From Bacteroidia bacterium (GTDB taxonomy: Bacteria > Bacteroidota > Bacteroidia > B-17B0 > Aurantibacillaceae): a DNA stretch of 64,000 nt. The stretch covers positions 1 to 64,000 of the forward strand of contig JAEUTQ010000082.1 in NCBI GenBank assembly GCA_016787445.1. Reading direction: 5' to 3'. This document shows, one piece after another, positions 54,364 through 63,035 of this stretch. Positions within the stretch are counted from its first letter, which is position 1; each line of letters starts with the position of its first letter. The translations under genes and the position numbers were made by a program. The notes under the pieces are model-generated. The model was not told the DNA's origin, did no database searches, and saw only the letters and a list, made by a program, of their open reading frames with translations.

Positions 54364-54726
54364 ATGTCGTCCTTATTTAAAATATTATCAGTTGTTGCGG
54401 TTGTCTTTTGCTGCGTTGGAATGTTCTTTTTAGGAGGATTTTCGTTACATGAGGGTTATAATCCTGTGAAGCCTGATATTGATACTCAATTTGGTCCTGG
54501 TTATTCTGAAGAAAATTTTAATAAAATCACCGAAGGAATCGATTCAAGTGAAGTCATAAAATTAGTGGGTCGCCCAATAGGCGTTATAGGAAGTTCTTCC
54601 AAATTATGGTATTATTCCACTGATGGAAAATGTAAATGGCAAAACTTTGCCTGGTTAGCCAGAGCAGTTGTTATCGACCGAAACGGGAAAGTAAAACAAG
54701 TACAAAAATCAGTACGTTACGATTAA
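54364..54726 (+). CDS. SmpA/BamE-like small envelope protein
   Basis: The 120-residue protein has an N-terminal membrane helix or signal (about 5-27). Residues about 50-115 resemble the SmpA/OmlA (BamE-like) fold: FNKITEGIDSSEVIKLVGRP, then WYYSTDGKC and AVVIDRNGKVKQV. BamE itself is a lipoprotein of the barrel-assembly machine, but this one lacks a clear lipobox and many proteins with this fold have other roles. It overlaps the convergent lipoprotein gene by 4 bases. Confidence 0.6.
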   Translation: MSSLFKILSVVAVVFCCVGMFFLGGFSLHEGYNPVKPDIDTQFGPGYSEENFNKITEGIDSSEVIKLVGRPIGVIGSSSKLWYYSTDGKCKWQNFAWLARAVVIDRNGKVKQVQKSVRYD

Positions 54727-55343
54727 TCCTTAAATCGGATTTGTTTTGGATTTATCCCCAAACTCTTTAAAATTTCAATTAGCTTTTCTTTGGCCTTCGT
54801 ATTGCCTTTAAGTTCCGGTTGAGAATACTCTTTAAATTCCTTCACAATAAAAGAATCTCCTTTTCCAAAATTTAAGCTTTCTACATAGTTCTTAATCTGT
54901 ACTTTCTCGTATTCCGAAAAATCTTTCTCAGGATACTTTATCAATAAACTATCTTCGCCCGGAGGATGCGCTTCATTAAAAACCAAAATCAAATAATTTG
55001 AATCACCATTTGGATTAGGTGTATATTTCGTGGGATCTGTTTTTGCTGATTCTATAGGTTCTTCCTGTTCATTTGAAGAATTATTATTTGACTTAGCATT
55101 GACAACCGCTGTTTCATTCATTTTATTGCGTTTCCTTTTTTTAGCTTCCCGTTTCTTCTTTCTCACTTTGGCATTTGTTTGCATGCGCTTCATCACTACT
55201 TTTTTATCAGGCAAGCCCACTTGTTTTGCAAAACACCCCCAACGTAAACAGATGTAAGGAAATTTATTATGAATGGCACAAGAGTTGAGTAAAAGTATAA
55301 TGAGAATTAAAATTAATACCCGAATATGAACCGCTTTATGCAT
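54723..55343 (-). CDS. Lipoprotein with strongly basic linker, function unknown
   Basis: The 206-residue protein has a lipoprotein signal (LLLNSC, Cys near 22). Residues about 45-75 are extremely Lys/Arg-rich (KVRKKKREAKKRKRNK), then comes an Asn/Ser/Glu-rich stretch. The last 90 residues look folded: YLILVFNEA, KGDSFIVKEF and KAKEKLIEILKSLGINPKQI. This last part recalls the spacing of an OmpA-like peptidoglycan-binding domain, but its key Asp and Arg are missing, so the assignment is weak. Single gene, convergent with the BamE-like gene. Confidence 0.5.
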   Translation of the reverse strand: MHKAVHIRVLILILIILLLNSCAIHNKFPYICLRWGCFAKQVGLPDKKVVMKRMQTNAKVRKKKREAKKRKRNKMNETAVVNAKSNNNSSNEQEEPIESAKTDPTKYTPNPNGDSNYLILVFNEAHPPGEDSLLIKYPEKDFSEYEKVQIKNYVESLNFGKGDSFIVKEFKEYSQPELKGNTKAKEKLIEILKSLGINPKQIRFKD

Positions 55344-55434
55344 TTAGTCGAATGTACAAAAACAAACCTTTAGTCTCCTAATAATTTTCTTATATTGCAT
55401 ATACAAATCAGCCTCCCCCTTAATTTTATTTGAA

Positions 55435-57597
55435 ATGAAAAAAATCATTGTCTTACTGTTTTTAGCAGTCAATCTGTTTGCAGCTCCTCCTGCCACTACG
55501 GTTGAATTTATTAAAGTAGATCAGTTTGGTTACAAGCCGAATGATGAAAAAATTGCAGTGATTGCGAATCCTATTACCGGGTACAACAACACAACACCAT
55601 TCTCGCCAGGTACTACTTATCAGGTGAGAGAATGGACAACCAATATCGTTGTTTTTACTGGCTCTATTACGCCTTGGAATGCAGGAGCAACACAAACACA
55701 ATCGGGTGATAAAGTTTGGCACTTTAATTTCAGTTCATTAACAACTCCCGGGAGTTATTACATTTTTGATGTAACAAACAATGTGGGCTCGTATCGATTT
55801 GAAATTAACACCTGCGTTTATAACAATGTCATGAAAGCTGCGGTACGTATGTTTTATTACCAACGTTGTGGCATGGCAAAGGCCTTTCCATTTGCTGATA
55901 CAGGATTTGTAGATGGAGTTTGTCACAAAGGAACACAACAGGATACCGACTGTCGATTGTATAATAATACCAATGTCTCAACCTCGAAGGATTTATCCGG
56001 TGGATGGCACGATGCAGGTGATTACAACAAGTATGTGAATTTCGCTTACTCGCCATTAATTGATATGTTACTGGCTTATGAATATAATCCTACTGTATTC
56101 AGTGATGATTATAATTTGCCTGAATCAGGAAACGGTATTCCTGATTTATTAGATGAAGTGAAATATGAATTAGACTGGTTTATGAAAATGCAGGGAAACG
56201 ACAGCTCCCTTATTTCTGTTATTGGCGGAGGTTCTGCCAGTCCGAATTCAGCAGATGTCGCGTTCCGACGTTACGGTCCGCCAACAACGGCAGCCAGTTT
56301 AACAGGCGCAGCTGCTTTTGCTTTGGCCGCCATTCAATTTAATGCTATTGGTCAAACTACATACGCAGCTTCACTTCAATCGCGCGCCATAAAGGCTTGG
56401 CATTGGGCAAATAACCATCCCAATATTACATTTTATAATGCCGGGACATTAGCTGCCGGAGAACAACAAACGAGCGCTTATGATACTGATATGCGTAAGT
56501 TGGGCGGTGCTATTTATTTGTATGCACTTACCGGAAATAATTTTTACAGAACCTATGTAGATGCGAATGTTCCCAATGCGCATTTGATTATGTGGACTTA
56601 TGCCTACCCTTTTGAAGCTGTTGAGCAGGATGCCCTACTTTATTATACCAAAACACCCGGAGCCACAACAGCTATCCGTAATCAAATAATAAATTCTTAT
56701 TCGGTAAGCATGCAAACGAATAATGCTGATAATTTACCTGCACATATTAATAAAACAGATGCTTACAGAGCCTGGATGGCCAATAATAATTACACTTGGA
56801 ACAGCAATCAAACTAAAAGCAAACAAGGCATTATGTTCTTATTAATGAATCAGTATAATTTGAATTCTGCCAATTCTACAAATTACACAAATGCAGCTTC
56901 CGGATTTGTACATTACATGCACGGTGTAAATCCAAATACAAAAGTTTATTTAAGCAATATGAAAAAATACGGAGCTGAAAACTACGTAAAACAATTCTAT
57001 CATAGTTGGTTTAAAGACGGAAGTGCCTTATGGGATGAGGAAGGAGTTTCTACCTATGGTCCTGCACCTGGTTATATTCCCGGTGGACCAAATCCAAGCT
57101 ATTCACTTGCTTCGTGTTGTCCGAGTACATGTGGCAGTGCAGCCAATAATGCACTTTGCTTAACGAATGTAACACCACCCATGGGACAACCCATTCAAAA
57201 GTCGTATAAAGATTTTAATAATGATTGGCCGGTTAACAGTTGGGAGATCACAGAGGCCGGCATTTATACAAATGCCGCATATGTAAGGATGTTATCCAAG
57301 TTTATAAGTACCGGTTGCAGCACAAGTACTGGATTAGAAAATAATCTTACAAACACAAAGAATGAAGCCAGGCTATATCCTAATCCTACAGAAAACAAAG
57401 TATTTATACAATTAAGTAACAAAGAAACAGGTTTTAGTTGCAAAATATTCTCAGTAAGCGGACAACTCTTAGCAGAAGGAATCGATAATAACAACGGTCT
57501 AATAGAAATAAATATGGAAAAGATGTCAGCAGGCATCTATTTTGCTGAAGTAAGCTATAATAACACTAAGCAAACCATTAAATTTGTAAAAGAATAA
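55435..57597 (+). CDS. T9SS-secreted GH9 endoglucanase-type glycoside hydrolase
   Basis: The 720-residue protein has a signal peptide (ending LFAAP), an N-terminal CelD-type Ig domain (about 20-125; VDQFGYKPNDEKIAVI) and a GH9 (alpha/alpha)6 catalytic domain (about 130-625). Catalytic features: GGWHDAGDYNKY at 189-200 with Asp193 and Asp196, the His segment YMHGVNPNTKVYLS, and the proton-donor Glu607 in WEITEAGIYTNAAY. It ends with a T9SS sorting domain starting LYPNPTENKVFI. It should cut beta-1,4-glucans such as cellulose or mixed-link glucan outside the cell. It is followed after 8 bases by an unknown secreted protein. Confidence 0.92.
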   Translation: MKKIIVLLFLAVNLFAAPPATTVEFIKVDQFGYKPNDEKIAVIANPITGYNNTTPFSPGTTYQVREWTTNIVVFTGSITPWNAGATQTQSGDKVWHFNFSSLTTPGSYYIFDVTNNVGSYRFEINTCVYNNVMKAAVRMFYYQRCGMAKAFPFADTGFVDGVCHKGTQQDTDCRLYNNTNVSTSKDLSGGWHDAGDYNKYVNFAYSPLIDMLLAYEYNPTVFSDDYNLPESGNGIPDLLDEVKYELDWFMKMQGNDSSLISVIGGGSASPNSADVAFRRYGPPTTAASLTGAAAFALAAIQFNAIGQTTYAASLQSRAIKAWHWANNHPNITFYNAGTLAAGEQQTSAYDTDMRKLGGAIYLYALTGNNFYRTYVDANVPNAHLIMWTYAYPFEAVEQDALLYYTKTPGATTAIRNQIINSYSVSMQTNNADNLPAHINKTDAYRAWMANNNYTWNSNQTKSKQGIMFLLMNQYNLNSANSTNYTNAASGFVHYMHGVNPNTKVYLSNMKKYGAENYVKQFYHSWFKDGSALWDEEGVSTYGPAPGYIPGGPNPSYSLASCCPSTCGSAANNALCLTNVTPPMGQPIQKSYKDFNNDWPVNSWEITEAGIYTNAAYVRMLSKFISTGCSTSTGLENNLTNTKNEARLYPNPTENKVFIQLSNKETGFSCKIFSVSGQLLAEGIDNNNGLIEINMEKMSAGIYFAEVSYNNTKQTIKFVKE

Positions 57598-57605
57598 ATT
57601 ATTAT

Positions 57606-59180
57606 ATGAAACTTTCATTTAGCTCAATCGCACTTTTAGCAGGCATTCAGCTTACTATAGCACAACAAAACTCACCGTATACAGTTAAGGTTTCCCAGGA
57701 ATTTGAATCTCCGAAACGCCATGTGGTAATGAATCCCGTAGCCTATGGTGATTTAGGTATAATACAGGTAAATGCAAAAAAGGTAGAGTCCTTTTCATTT
57801 CAGTTGTTTAATAACGATTTGAAGTATTTAAAAGAAAACACTGTTAGTACAGAGGGAAAATTAAATGAACACGTAAGTTATAACCGATTTCAGAAGTTCA
57901 ACAACAAAACTTACTTAATGGTAAGAGATGTATTTAAAGATACAGAGACGGAAGGAATTTCAGCACTTGAGTTTTCTCCAGAAAAATTGGACTTTGTGGG
58001 ACAATCGCGCAATTTATTTAAATCATCCGATAAGGTACGTTCATTTAGTTATAGCTTTCACATGAGTGAAGACGAAAAAAATTTCATGTACACTTATGAG
58101 TTGGTGAGTCGTGAAAAACGCGACAAGCTGAATAAGGATATTGTGGGTATGCATATTTTTGATGAAAACCTGGGTAAGATATGGGGCGCGGAAGTTGAGA
58201 TGCCATACACAGAAGCTAAAATGGATAACTGGGGTTATACATTGGGTGATGACGGAACTGTTTATTTACTGGCCAGAGTTTATAACGATGACACACAAAA
58301 AGAAAGTATTGATGGTTTACCTAACTATCATTTCGAAGTTATTATGTATAATGCCGATAATGTTAAACCTAAAATCATAAAAGTAAACCTGGATAATAAT
58401 TTCCCTAAAGAAGCGTACATCTATGAAAATGAAAAGCATGACATTTTCGTAAGTGGCTTTTATTCTAAAGGTGCCAACAAACCAATCGATGGGGCCTATA
58501 TGGTAACGATAGACACCAAGCAGGGCATTTCAATGAAACCCGAAGGCGGTTATTATGAATTTCCTTCCGAATTAATTAAATCATTCATGAGCGACAGAGA
58601 AAAGAAGCGAGCAGAAAAGAGAGAACAAAAGGATTCTGACTTAGGAATTGATTTCTTAAAAATTCGAGCCATTTATAAAATGAAAAACGGATCCACTACC
58701 ATCGTTTCTGAACAATACCATGTAGTGACACGCACTTATTATAATGGAAGAACAACCCAAACCACATATGACACCTATGCAGAAGATGTTTTTATCATGA
58801 ACATCGATGCGATGCGTAAAATGAAATGGGTGAAGAAAATTCCGAAAGCTCAACACAGTAATGATGCTGGCGGACCACAATTATCTATACAATCTTATGC
58901 TGTCGGTAATGACATTCATGTTTTTTACGTCGATAATTTGAAAAATTTAAATCTGCCGGTGAATGAAGCGCCTAAATGGCATGAGCAAGGTCGCGGTGGA
59001 TTTTTAACCGGTGTTAAAATTGATGAGAACGGCAATCAGAGTAAATATAATTTAGGAGAGGTAGAAAAATACGAAACCAATTTTTATATCCGTGAATTCA
59101 TTGACGGAGGCAGAAATAATATAATAAGTAGTGAGCGTAAACATAAAATGAATAGCCTTTACTCTATTGAGATAAAATAA
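57606..59180 (+). CDS. Exported protein of unknown function
   Basis: The 524-residue protein has a signal peptide (1-20, ending TIAQ) and no lipobox. The chain is beta-rich with repeated strand-turn units (YLMVRDVFKDTETEG, VYLLARVYNDD, HDIFVSGFYSKGA) that suggest a beta-propeller, although no recognised repeat motif is kept. A charged helix (SDREKKRAEKREQKDSD, about 330-347) interrupts it. It is sandwiched with 8 and 3 base gaps between the GH9 enzyme and a SpoIIE phosphatase, so the three are probably one transcript. It lacks a T9SS tail. Confidence 0.6.
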   Translation: MKLSFSSIALLAGIQLTIAQQNSPYTVKVSQEFESPKRHVVMNPVAYGDLGIIQVNAKKVESFSFQLFNNDLKYLKENTVSTEGKLNEHVSYNRFQKFNNKTYLMVRDVFKDTETEGISALEFSPEKLDFVGQSRNLFKSSDKVRSFSYSFHMSEDEKNFMYTYELVSREKRDKLNKDIVGMHIFDENLGKIWGAEVEMPYTEAKMDNWGYTLGDDGTVYLLARVYNDDTQKESIDGLPNYHFEVIMYNADNVKPKIIKVNLDNNFPKEAYIYENEKHDIFVSGFYSKGANKPIDGAYMVTIDTKQGISMKPEGGYYEFPSELIKSFMSDREKKRAEKREQKDSDLGIDFLKIRAIYKMKNGSTTIVSEQYHVVTRTYYNGRTTQTTYDTYAEDVFIMNIDAMRKMKWVKKIPKAQHSNDAGGPQLSIQSYAVGNDIHVFYVDNLKNLNLPVNEAPKWHEQGRGGFLTGVKIDENGNQSKYNLGEVEKYETNFYIREFIDGGRNNIISSERKHKMNSLYSIEIK

Positions 59181-59183
59181 AGC

Positions 59184-61325
59184 ATGAATCAAACCATTAA
59201 AGCAAACACATTAATAAAGGTATTAATATGGATTACTGTCATCAGTAGTCTATTGGGTCAGTTATTCAAATTAATACATTGGCCAGGTGCCTCTATATTA
59301 ATGATGCTTGGTACCTTTGTACTTTGCTTTTTATACATTCCTTTATATTTTATAGAGGCTCAGAAGAGTATAGACTCGTTCAAATCCAAATTAATCTTAC
59401 TGGCGGAAAGCTTGGTTATTTTTCTATTTGGACTAGGATTTTTATTTAAAATCATGCATTGGCCGGGTTCGGGACTTTTATATAATTTAAATTACAATAT
59501 ACTTTTCTTTATTGTTACGCCTTATTCAATTTATCACTTAATTAAATCATTTAAGAAAAGTATATTCACTACACACGCTATTTTTCTGGCCATATATTTC
59601 TTTGCTTTCAGCATGAGCTCGCTTTTCATGTCGGGTACCGGTAAAATAAATGTTAATCCAATTTATGTACAAGGAAATAATATGGAGAATGCTCTTCAAT
59701 CGGCAAACTCACGTAATCTTAACTTATACAAAACCATTAAAGAGGCAGGCATTAACGATTCTTTGTCCATTTCCATAAAATCCAAAAAATTAAAAGAATT
59801 ATGCGATACTACTTCCAGATTTATTCAGGATTTAAAATCGGAATTGTTAAGTAAGTCGGCAGAAATAACTAAAGCTGAAGCAGATTCATTGCATTTTGTG
59901 AATATTAAAAGTCCCAACGAAATGGATATCCCAAATTTAATTTTGTTCGAAACAGGTGACCCAAAAACCTATAAATATTCCGCTTCTCGATTAAAAAAGG
60001 TGATAAATAGTTTTAGAGACTCGCTTATTAATCTTGTTAGTGAAGAAAAGCGTACAGTAATTGGTGAAGGTATCAATTTATCAACTGAAAATTATGAAAG
60101 TACCGATGGTGAAATCATTACCTGGGAGGTAGAAAATTTCTCCCATACCCCACTCTTGTCTGCAATTTACACACTACTTTCCATACAATATGAAATTAAA
60201 AACGCGGAGTATCAGATATTGATTGATATTCTGAATTCAGAAAAACAAAATTTGAGCAGCGGCGTACAAAACAAAATATCTGAATTGAATTCAAACTATA
60301 CCGAAAACAAAAAACAAAAAGAAATTAGCAAATTACAAAGTGAAAATGAGAAGCGAGAAGTAATGATAAATCAACGGGAAGAAGAATTAAACACGCAGAA
60401 ACAAACCATTCTTGTATTTGTGTTAATCACCTTATTATTCCTCATAATGGTTTTTTTCGTTGTAAGAAGCAATTACTTAAGAAAACAAGCTAATAAAACA
60501 TTATTAAGTCAGAAAATAATCATTGAAAAGCAGAAAGAAGAAACGGAGCAACAGAAGCATGTTATTGAAGAAAAACAAAAGGAAATTATAGACAGTATCT
60601 CCTATGCGAAGCGATTACAGGAAGCCATCTTACCTCCGGCTAAATTTATTAATGAGAACCTACCCAATAATTTTGTTATTTATTTACCGAAAGATATTGT
60701 TGCGGGTGACTTCTATTGGGCTGAAAAAATCAACGATCTCTTCTTTATTGCCGCCGCCGACAGCACAGGTCACGGGGTACCGGGTGCTATGGTTAGTGTA
60801 GTTTGCAGCAACGCACTTAACCGTACTGTTAAAGAATTTAATATTACTGATACAGGAAAAATATTGGATAAAACACGTGAGTTGGTTTTAGAAACTTTTT
60901 CGAAAAGCAATAGTGATGTAAAAGACGGAATGGACATTTCCTTATTATGCGTTGACAAAGCAAAAAAATCAATTTACTGGAGCGGCGCCAATAATCCGCT
61001 TTGGTATTTGAGTAACAATGAACTTAAAGAAATTAAAGCTGATAAGCAACCTGTTGGAAAAAGCGATCACGCAAAACCTTTTACAAGTCATCAATTAACT
61101 TACAACCCGGGAGATATTTTTTACTTATTTACAGATGGACTTGCTGATCAATTTGGCGGACCAAAAGGAAAAAAATTCAAATACAAGCAGTTTGAAGAAT
61201 TATTAGTGTCCATTAAAAACAAATCCATGAATGAACAAGCTCAGGATATCTCTAACGTCTTTATGAATTGGAAAGGTGGACTTGAACAAGTGGATGATGT
61301 TTGTGTACTAGGTATTAAATTATAG
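59184..61325 (+). CDS. SpoIIE-type PP2C phosphatase with GldL-like membrane hairpins (4 of 4)
   Basis: The 713-residue protein has four membrane helices in the first 140 residues. Two contain the motif FKLIHWPGA (28-36) and FKIMHWPGS (88-96), the same kind of FKxxHWPG motif found in the membrane part of the T9SS/gliding motor protein GldL. A periplasmic, mostly helical domain follows (about 150-400), then another membrane helix (about 412-430), a coiled coil with EIIDSISYAKRLQEAILPP, and an intact SpoIIE/PP2C domain (about 490-713; AGDFYWA, AADSTGHGVPGA, KDGMDISLL, VDDVCVL). It closes the GH9 transcript. The output domain is very close to that of the gene at 29016. Confidence 0.85.
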   Translation: MNQTIKANTLIKVLIWITVISSLLGQLFKLIHWPGASILMMLGTFVLCFLYIPLYFIEAQKSIDSFKSKLILLAESLVIFLFGLGFLFKIMHWPGSGLLYNLNYNILFFIVTPYSIYHLIKSFKKSIFTTHAIFLAIYFFAFSMSSLFMSGTGKINVNPIYVQGNNMENALQSANSRNLNLYKTIKEAGINDSLSISIKSKKLKELCDTTSRFIQDLKSELLSKSAEITKAEADSLHFVNIKSPNEMDIPNLILFETGDPKTYKYSASRLKKVINSFRDSLINLVSEEKRTVIGEGINLSTENYESTDGEIITWEVENFSHTPLLSAIYTLLSIQYEIKNAEYQILIDILNSEKQNLSSGVQNKISELNSNYTENKKQKEISKLQSENEKREVMINQREEELNTQKQTILVFVLITLLFLIMVFFVVRSNYLRKQANKTLLSQKIIIEKQKEETEQQKHVIEEKQKEIIDSISYAKRLQEAILPPAKFINENLPNNFVIYLPKDIVAGDFYWAEKINDLFFIAAADSTGHGVPGAMVSVVCSNALNRTVKEFNITDTGKILDKTRELVLETFSKSNSDVKDGMDISLLCVDKAKKSIYWSGANNPLWYLSNNELKEIKADKQPVGKSDHAKPFTSHQLTYNPGDIFYLFTDGLADQFGGPKGKKFKYKQFEELLVSIKNKSMNEQAQDISNVFMNWKGGLEQVDDVCVLGIKL

Positions 61326-61331
61326 AGCTGT

Positions 61332-61793
61332 TTAAACCCCAAACAGTTGTTCTACTTTCTTTTTTCTGAACAAAAAGATTTCATCCAATTTCTTCCTAAT
61401 AATAATACTATTGGACAAATCACCTAATACCCCTAGAGGCGGTTTATAATTAACAATATCTGTCATTAAAACCCCGCCTTCTACTTCCCTTATATGATGT
61501 TGATGATGCCACAATTTATAGGGCCCTATTCTTTGTTCATCCACGAAAAATTCAAAATCACGAACCTGTGTTATTTCAGTAACCCACGTCATCGGAATGT
61601 TCATCAGCGGTTTTACCGTGTAGGCTATTATCATTCCGGGATACATCTCCTTCGGCAGATCTTTCGTAAGCACCTCAAACCCCATATATTCAGGCGTTAT
61701 TAACTTTAAATTATATGGCGAAGAAATAAATTCCCAAACTGTTTTGATAGGTGCAGGAATCCTCTGGGTTTGCTGTAAAGTATAAATAGACAT
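61332..61793 (-). CDS. SRPBCC (START-like) ligand-binding protein
   Basis: The 153-residue protein has the helix-grip pattern of SRPBCC proteins related to coenzyme-Q-binding or cell-division-inhibitor-type members: TQRIPAPIKTVWEFISSPYN at the N-terminus, ITPEYMGFEVL, the WVTEITQV strand, HHQHHIREVEGGVLMTD and a C-terminal helix (SNSIIIRKKLDEIFLFRKKK). It probably binds a hydrophobic ligand in the cytoplasm; the ligand is unknown. Convergent with the phosphatase gene, six bases apart. Confidence 0.8.
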   Translation of the reverse strand: MSIYTLQQTQRIPAPIKTVWEFISSPYNLKLITPEYMGFEVLTKDLPKEMYPGMIIAYTVKPLMNIPMTWVTEITQVRDFEFFVDEQRIGPYKLWHHQHHIREVEGGVLMTDIVNYKPPLGVLGDLSNSIIIRKKLDEIFLFRKKKVEQLFGV

Positions 61794-61838
61794 ACTTACA
61801 CAACAAATAAAACAAGAAAATGTTTATTAATTAGATAA

Positions 61839-63035
61839 TCAGGCTTGATTAAAGCTTAAGCTGAAAACTAAACCATTACGGTTAGCGAATTCATATTTAC
61901 CTTCTAATTGCTCGGTTAATGATTTAATGAGTTCAATACCCAATGCATTTGGTTTATTTAACGCTTCATTAGTTATACCAGGTCCGTTATCCCTAACAAC
62001 TAAATTAATTGAATTACCATTTTTCTTTAATTCGATGGACACCTGAATAGCCGCTTCATGTGACCCGGCATGTTTGTAAGCATTTGTGATAAGTTCGTTT
62101 AAGATTAAGCCACAAGGAATGGCATTACTTAATTCTAAATTAATATTTTCAGCATCTATTGCAACGTTTAGCTTCTTTGTGCCTCCTAATGAGTGCTTAA
62201 TATCCTTTACTAAATCATTGATGTAATCTTTAAAATTTAAGCTCTCAAGGTTATTGCTATTATACATTTTTTGATGCACGAGAGCCATCGAATAAACCCT
62301 GTTACGGCAATCATCCAGCGCTTCTTGAACTTCCTTGGAAGAAGACATGTCCTTTTTAAGATTAAGAAGACTTGTCACAATATTCATATTATTCTTAACT
62401 CTATGATAGACTTCGGCTAATAATACTTCTTTCTCATTGAGCATGTTTTTAATTAATCGTTCCTGGCTCATCGATTCAGTAACAACAACAATAATAAAAG
62501 CAATCGCAGTAATGAAACTTAAAATAATCATAAATATACTTAAGTCTTGAATCGTTTCTTTCGACAAGGGAGATTCAAACCAATGATACCTGTAGCTAAA
62601 TACTATCACAACTGCACAAACAACAACTAGTGAGCTTAAAATGATCAAATGCTTCAATAATTCTCGCCGACCAAGTAACTGAATCATACTGATAATAACA
62701 GGAAAGAAAAACAACAGAATAAATGAATCCTTTCCCATGTGTAAATTGAAGGCCGTTAAATAGAGATACCCTAAAATATAAAACCAGTAAACACCCCAAA
62801 TTACATTTTTATACTTATTAAACACAAACACCATTGGTCCAATGGCAAGAACAATAAAACACTCAAGATTAAATTGCGGCAAACCGATTAAACTAAAAAA
62901 GACTATTCCAATAATATTATTGACAAGGGCAATTATTGTAATAGCATTTAACTTACGCATTAAGTAAACTTCCCACGTTTGCAAGCCCGGCTTTACACCA
63001 ATGTTTACTATTTTATTTAAGTAAGCCTTAATCAT
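61839..63035 (-). CDS. HisKA_2-type membrane sensor histidine kinase
   Basis: The 398-residue kinase has six predicted membrane helices (about 30-187), with no sizeable periplasmic sensor domain. The dimerisation domain is of the HisKA_2 type, with phospho-acceptor His211 in EVYHRVKNNMNIV. The HATPase_c domain (about 290-395) has the N-box NELITNAYKHA and the G1 box VRDNGPGI. This class usually phosphorylates stand-alone or unusual response regulators; none is adjacent. The ATG overlaps the stop of the ABC-F gene by one base, so it is the second gene of that transcript. Confidence 0.9.
   Translation of the reverse strand: MIKAYLNKIVNIGVKPGLQTWEVYLMRKLNAITIIALVNNIIGIVFFSLIGLPQFNLECFIVLAIGPMVFVFNKYKNVIWGVYWFYILGYLYLTAFNLHMGKDSFILLFFFPVIISMIQLLGRRELLKHLIILSSLVVVCAVVIVFSYRYHWFESPLSKETIQDLSIFMIILSFITAIAFIIVVVTESMSQERLIKNMLNEKEVLLAEVYHRVKNNMNIVTSLLNLKKDMSSSKEVQEALDDCRNRVYSMALVHQKMYNSNNLESLNFKDYINDLVKDIKHSLGGTKKLNVAIDAENINLELSNAIPCGLILNELITNAYKHAGSHEAAIQVSIELKKNGNSINLVVRDNGPGITNEALNKPNALGIELIKSLTEQLEGKYEFANRNGLVFSLSFNQA

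Noticed and set aside
61328-61346. Hairpin CTGTTT / AAACAG between the phosphatase and SRPBCC genes
   Set aside because: Six A/T-rich pairs without a T-run on either side are too weak to call a terminator.
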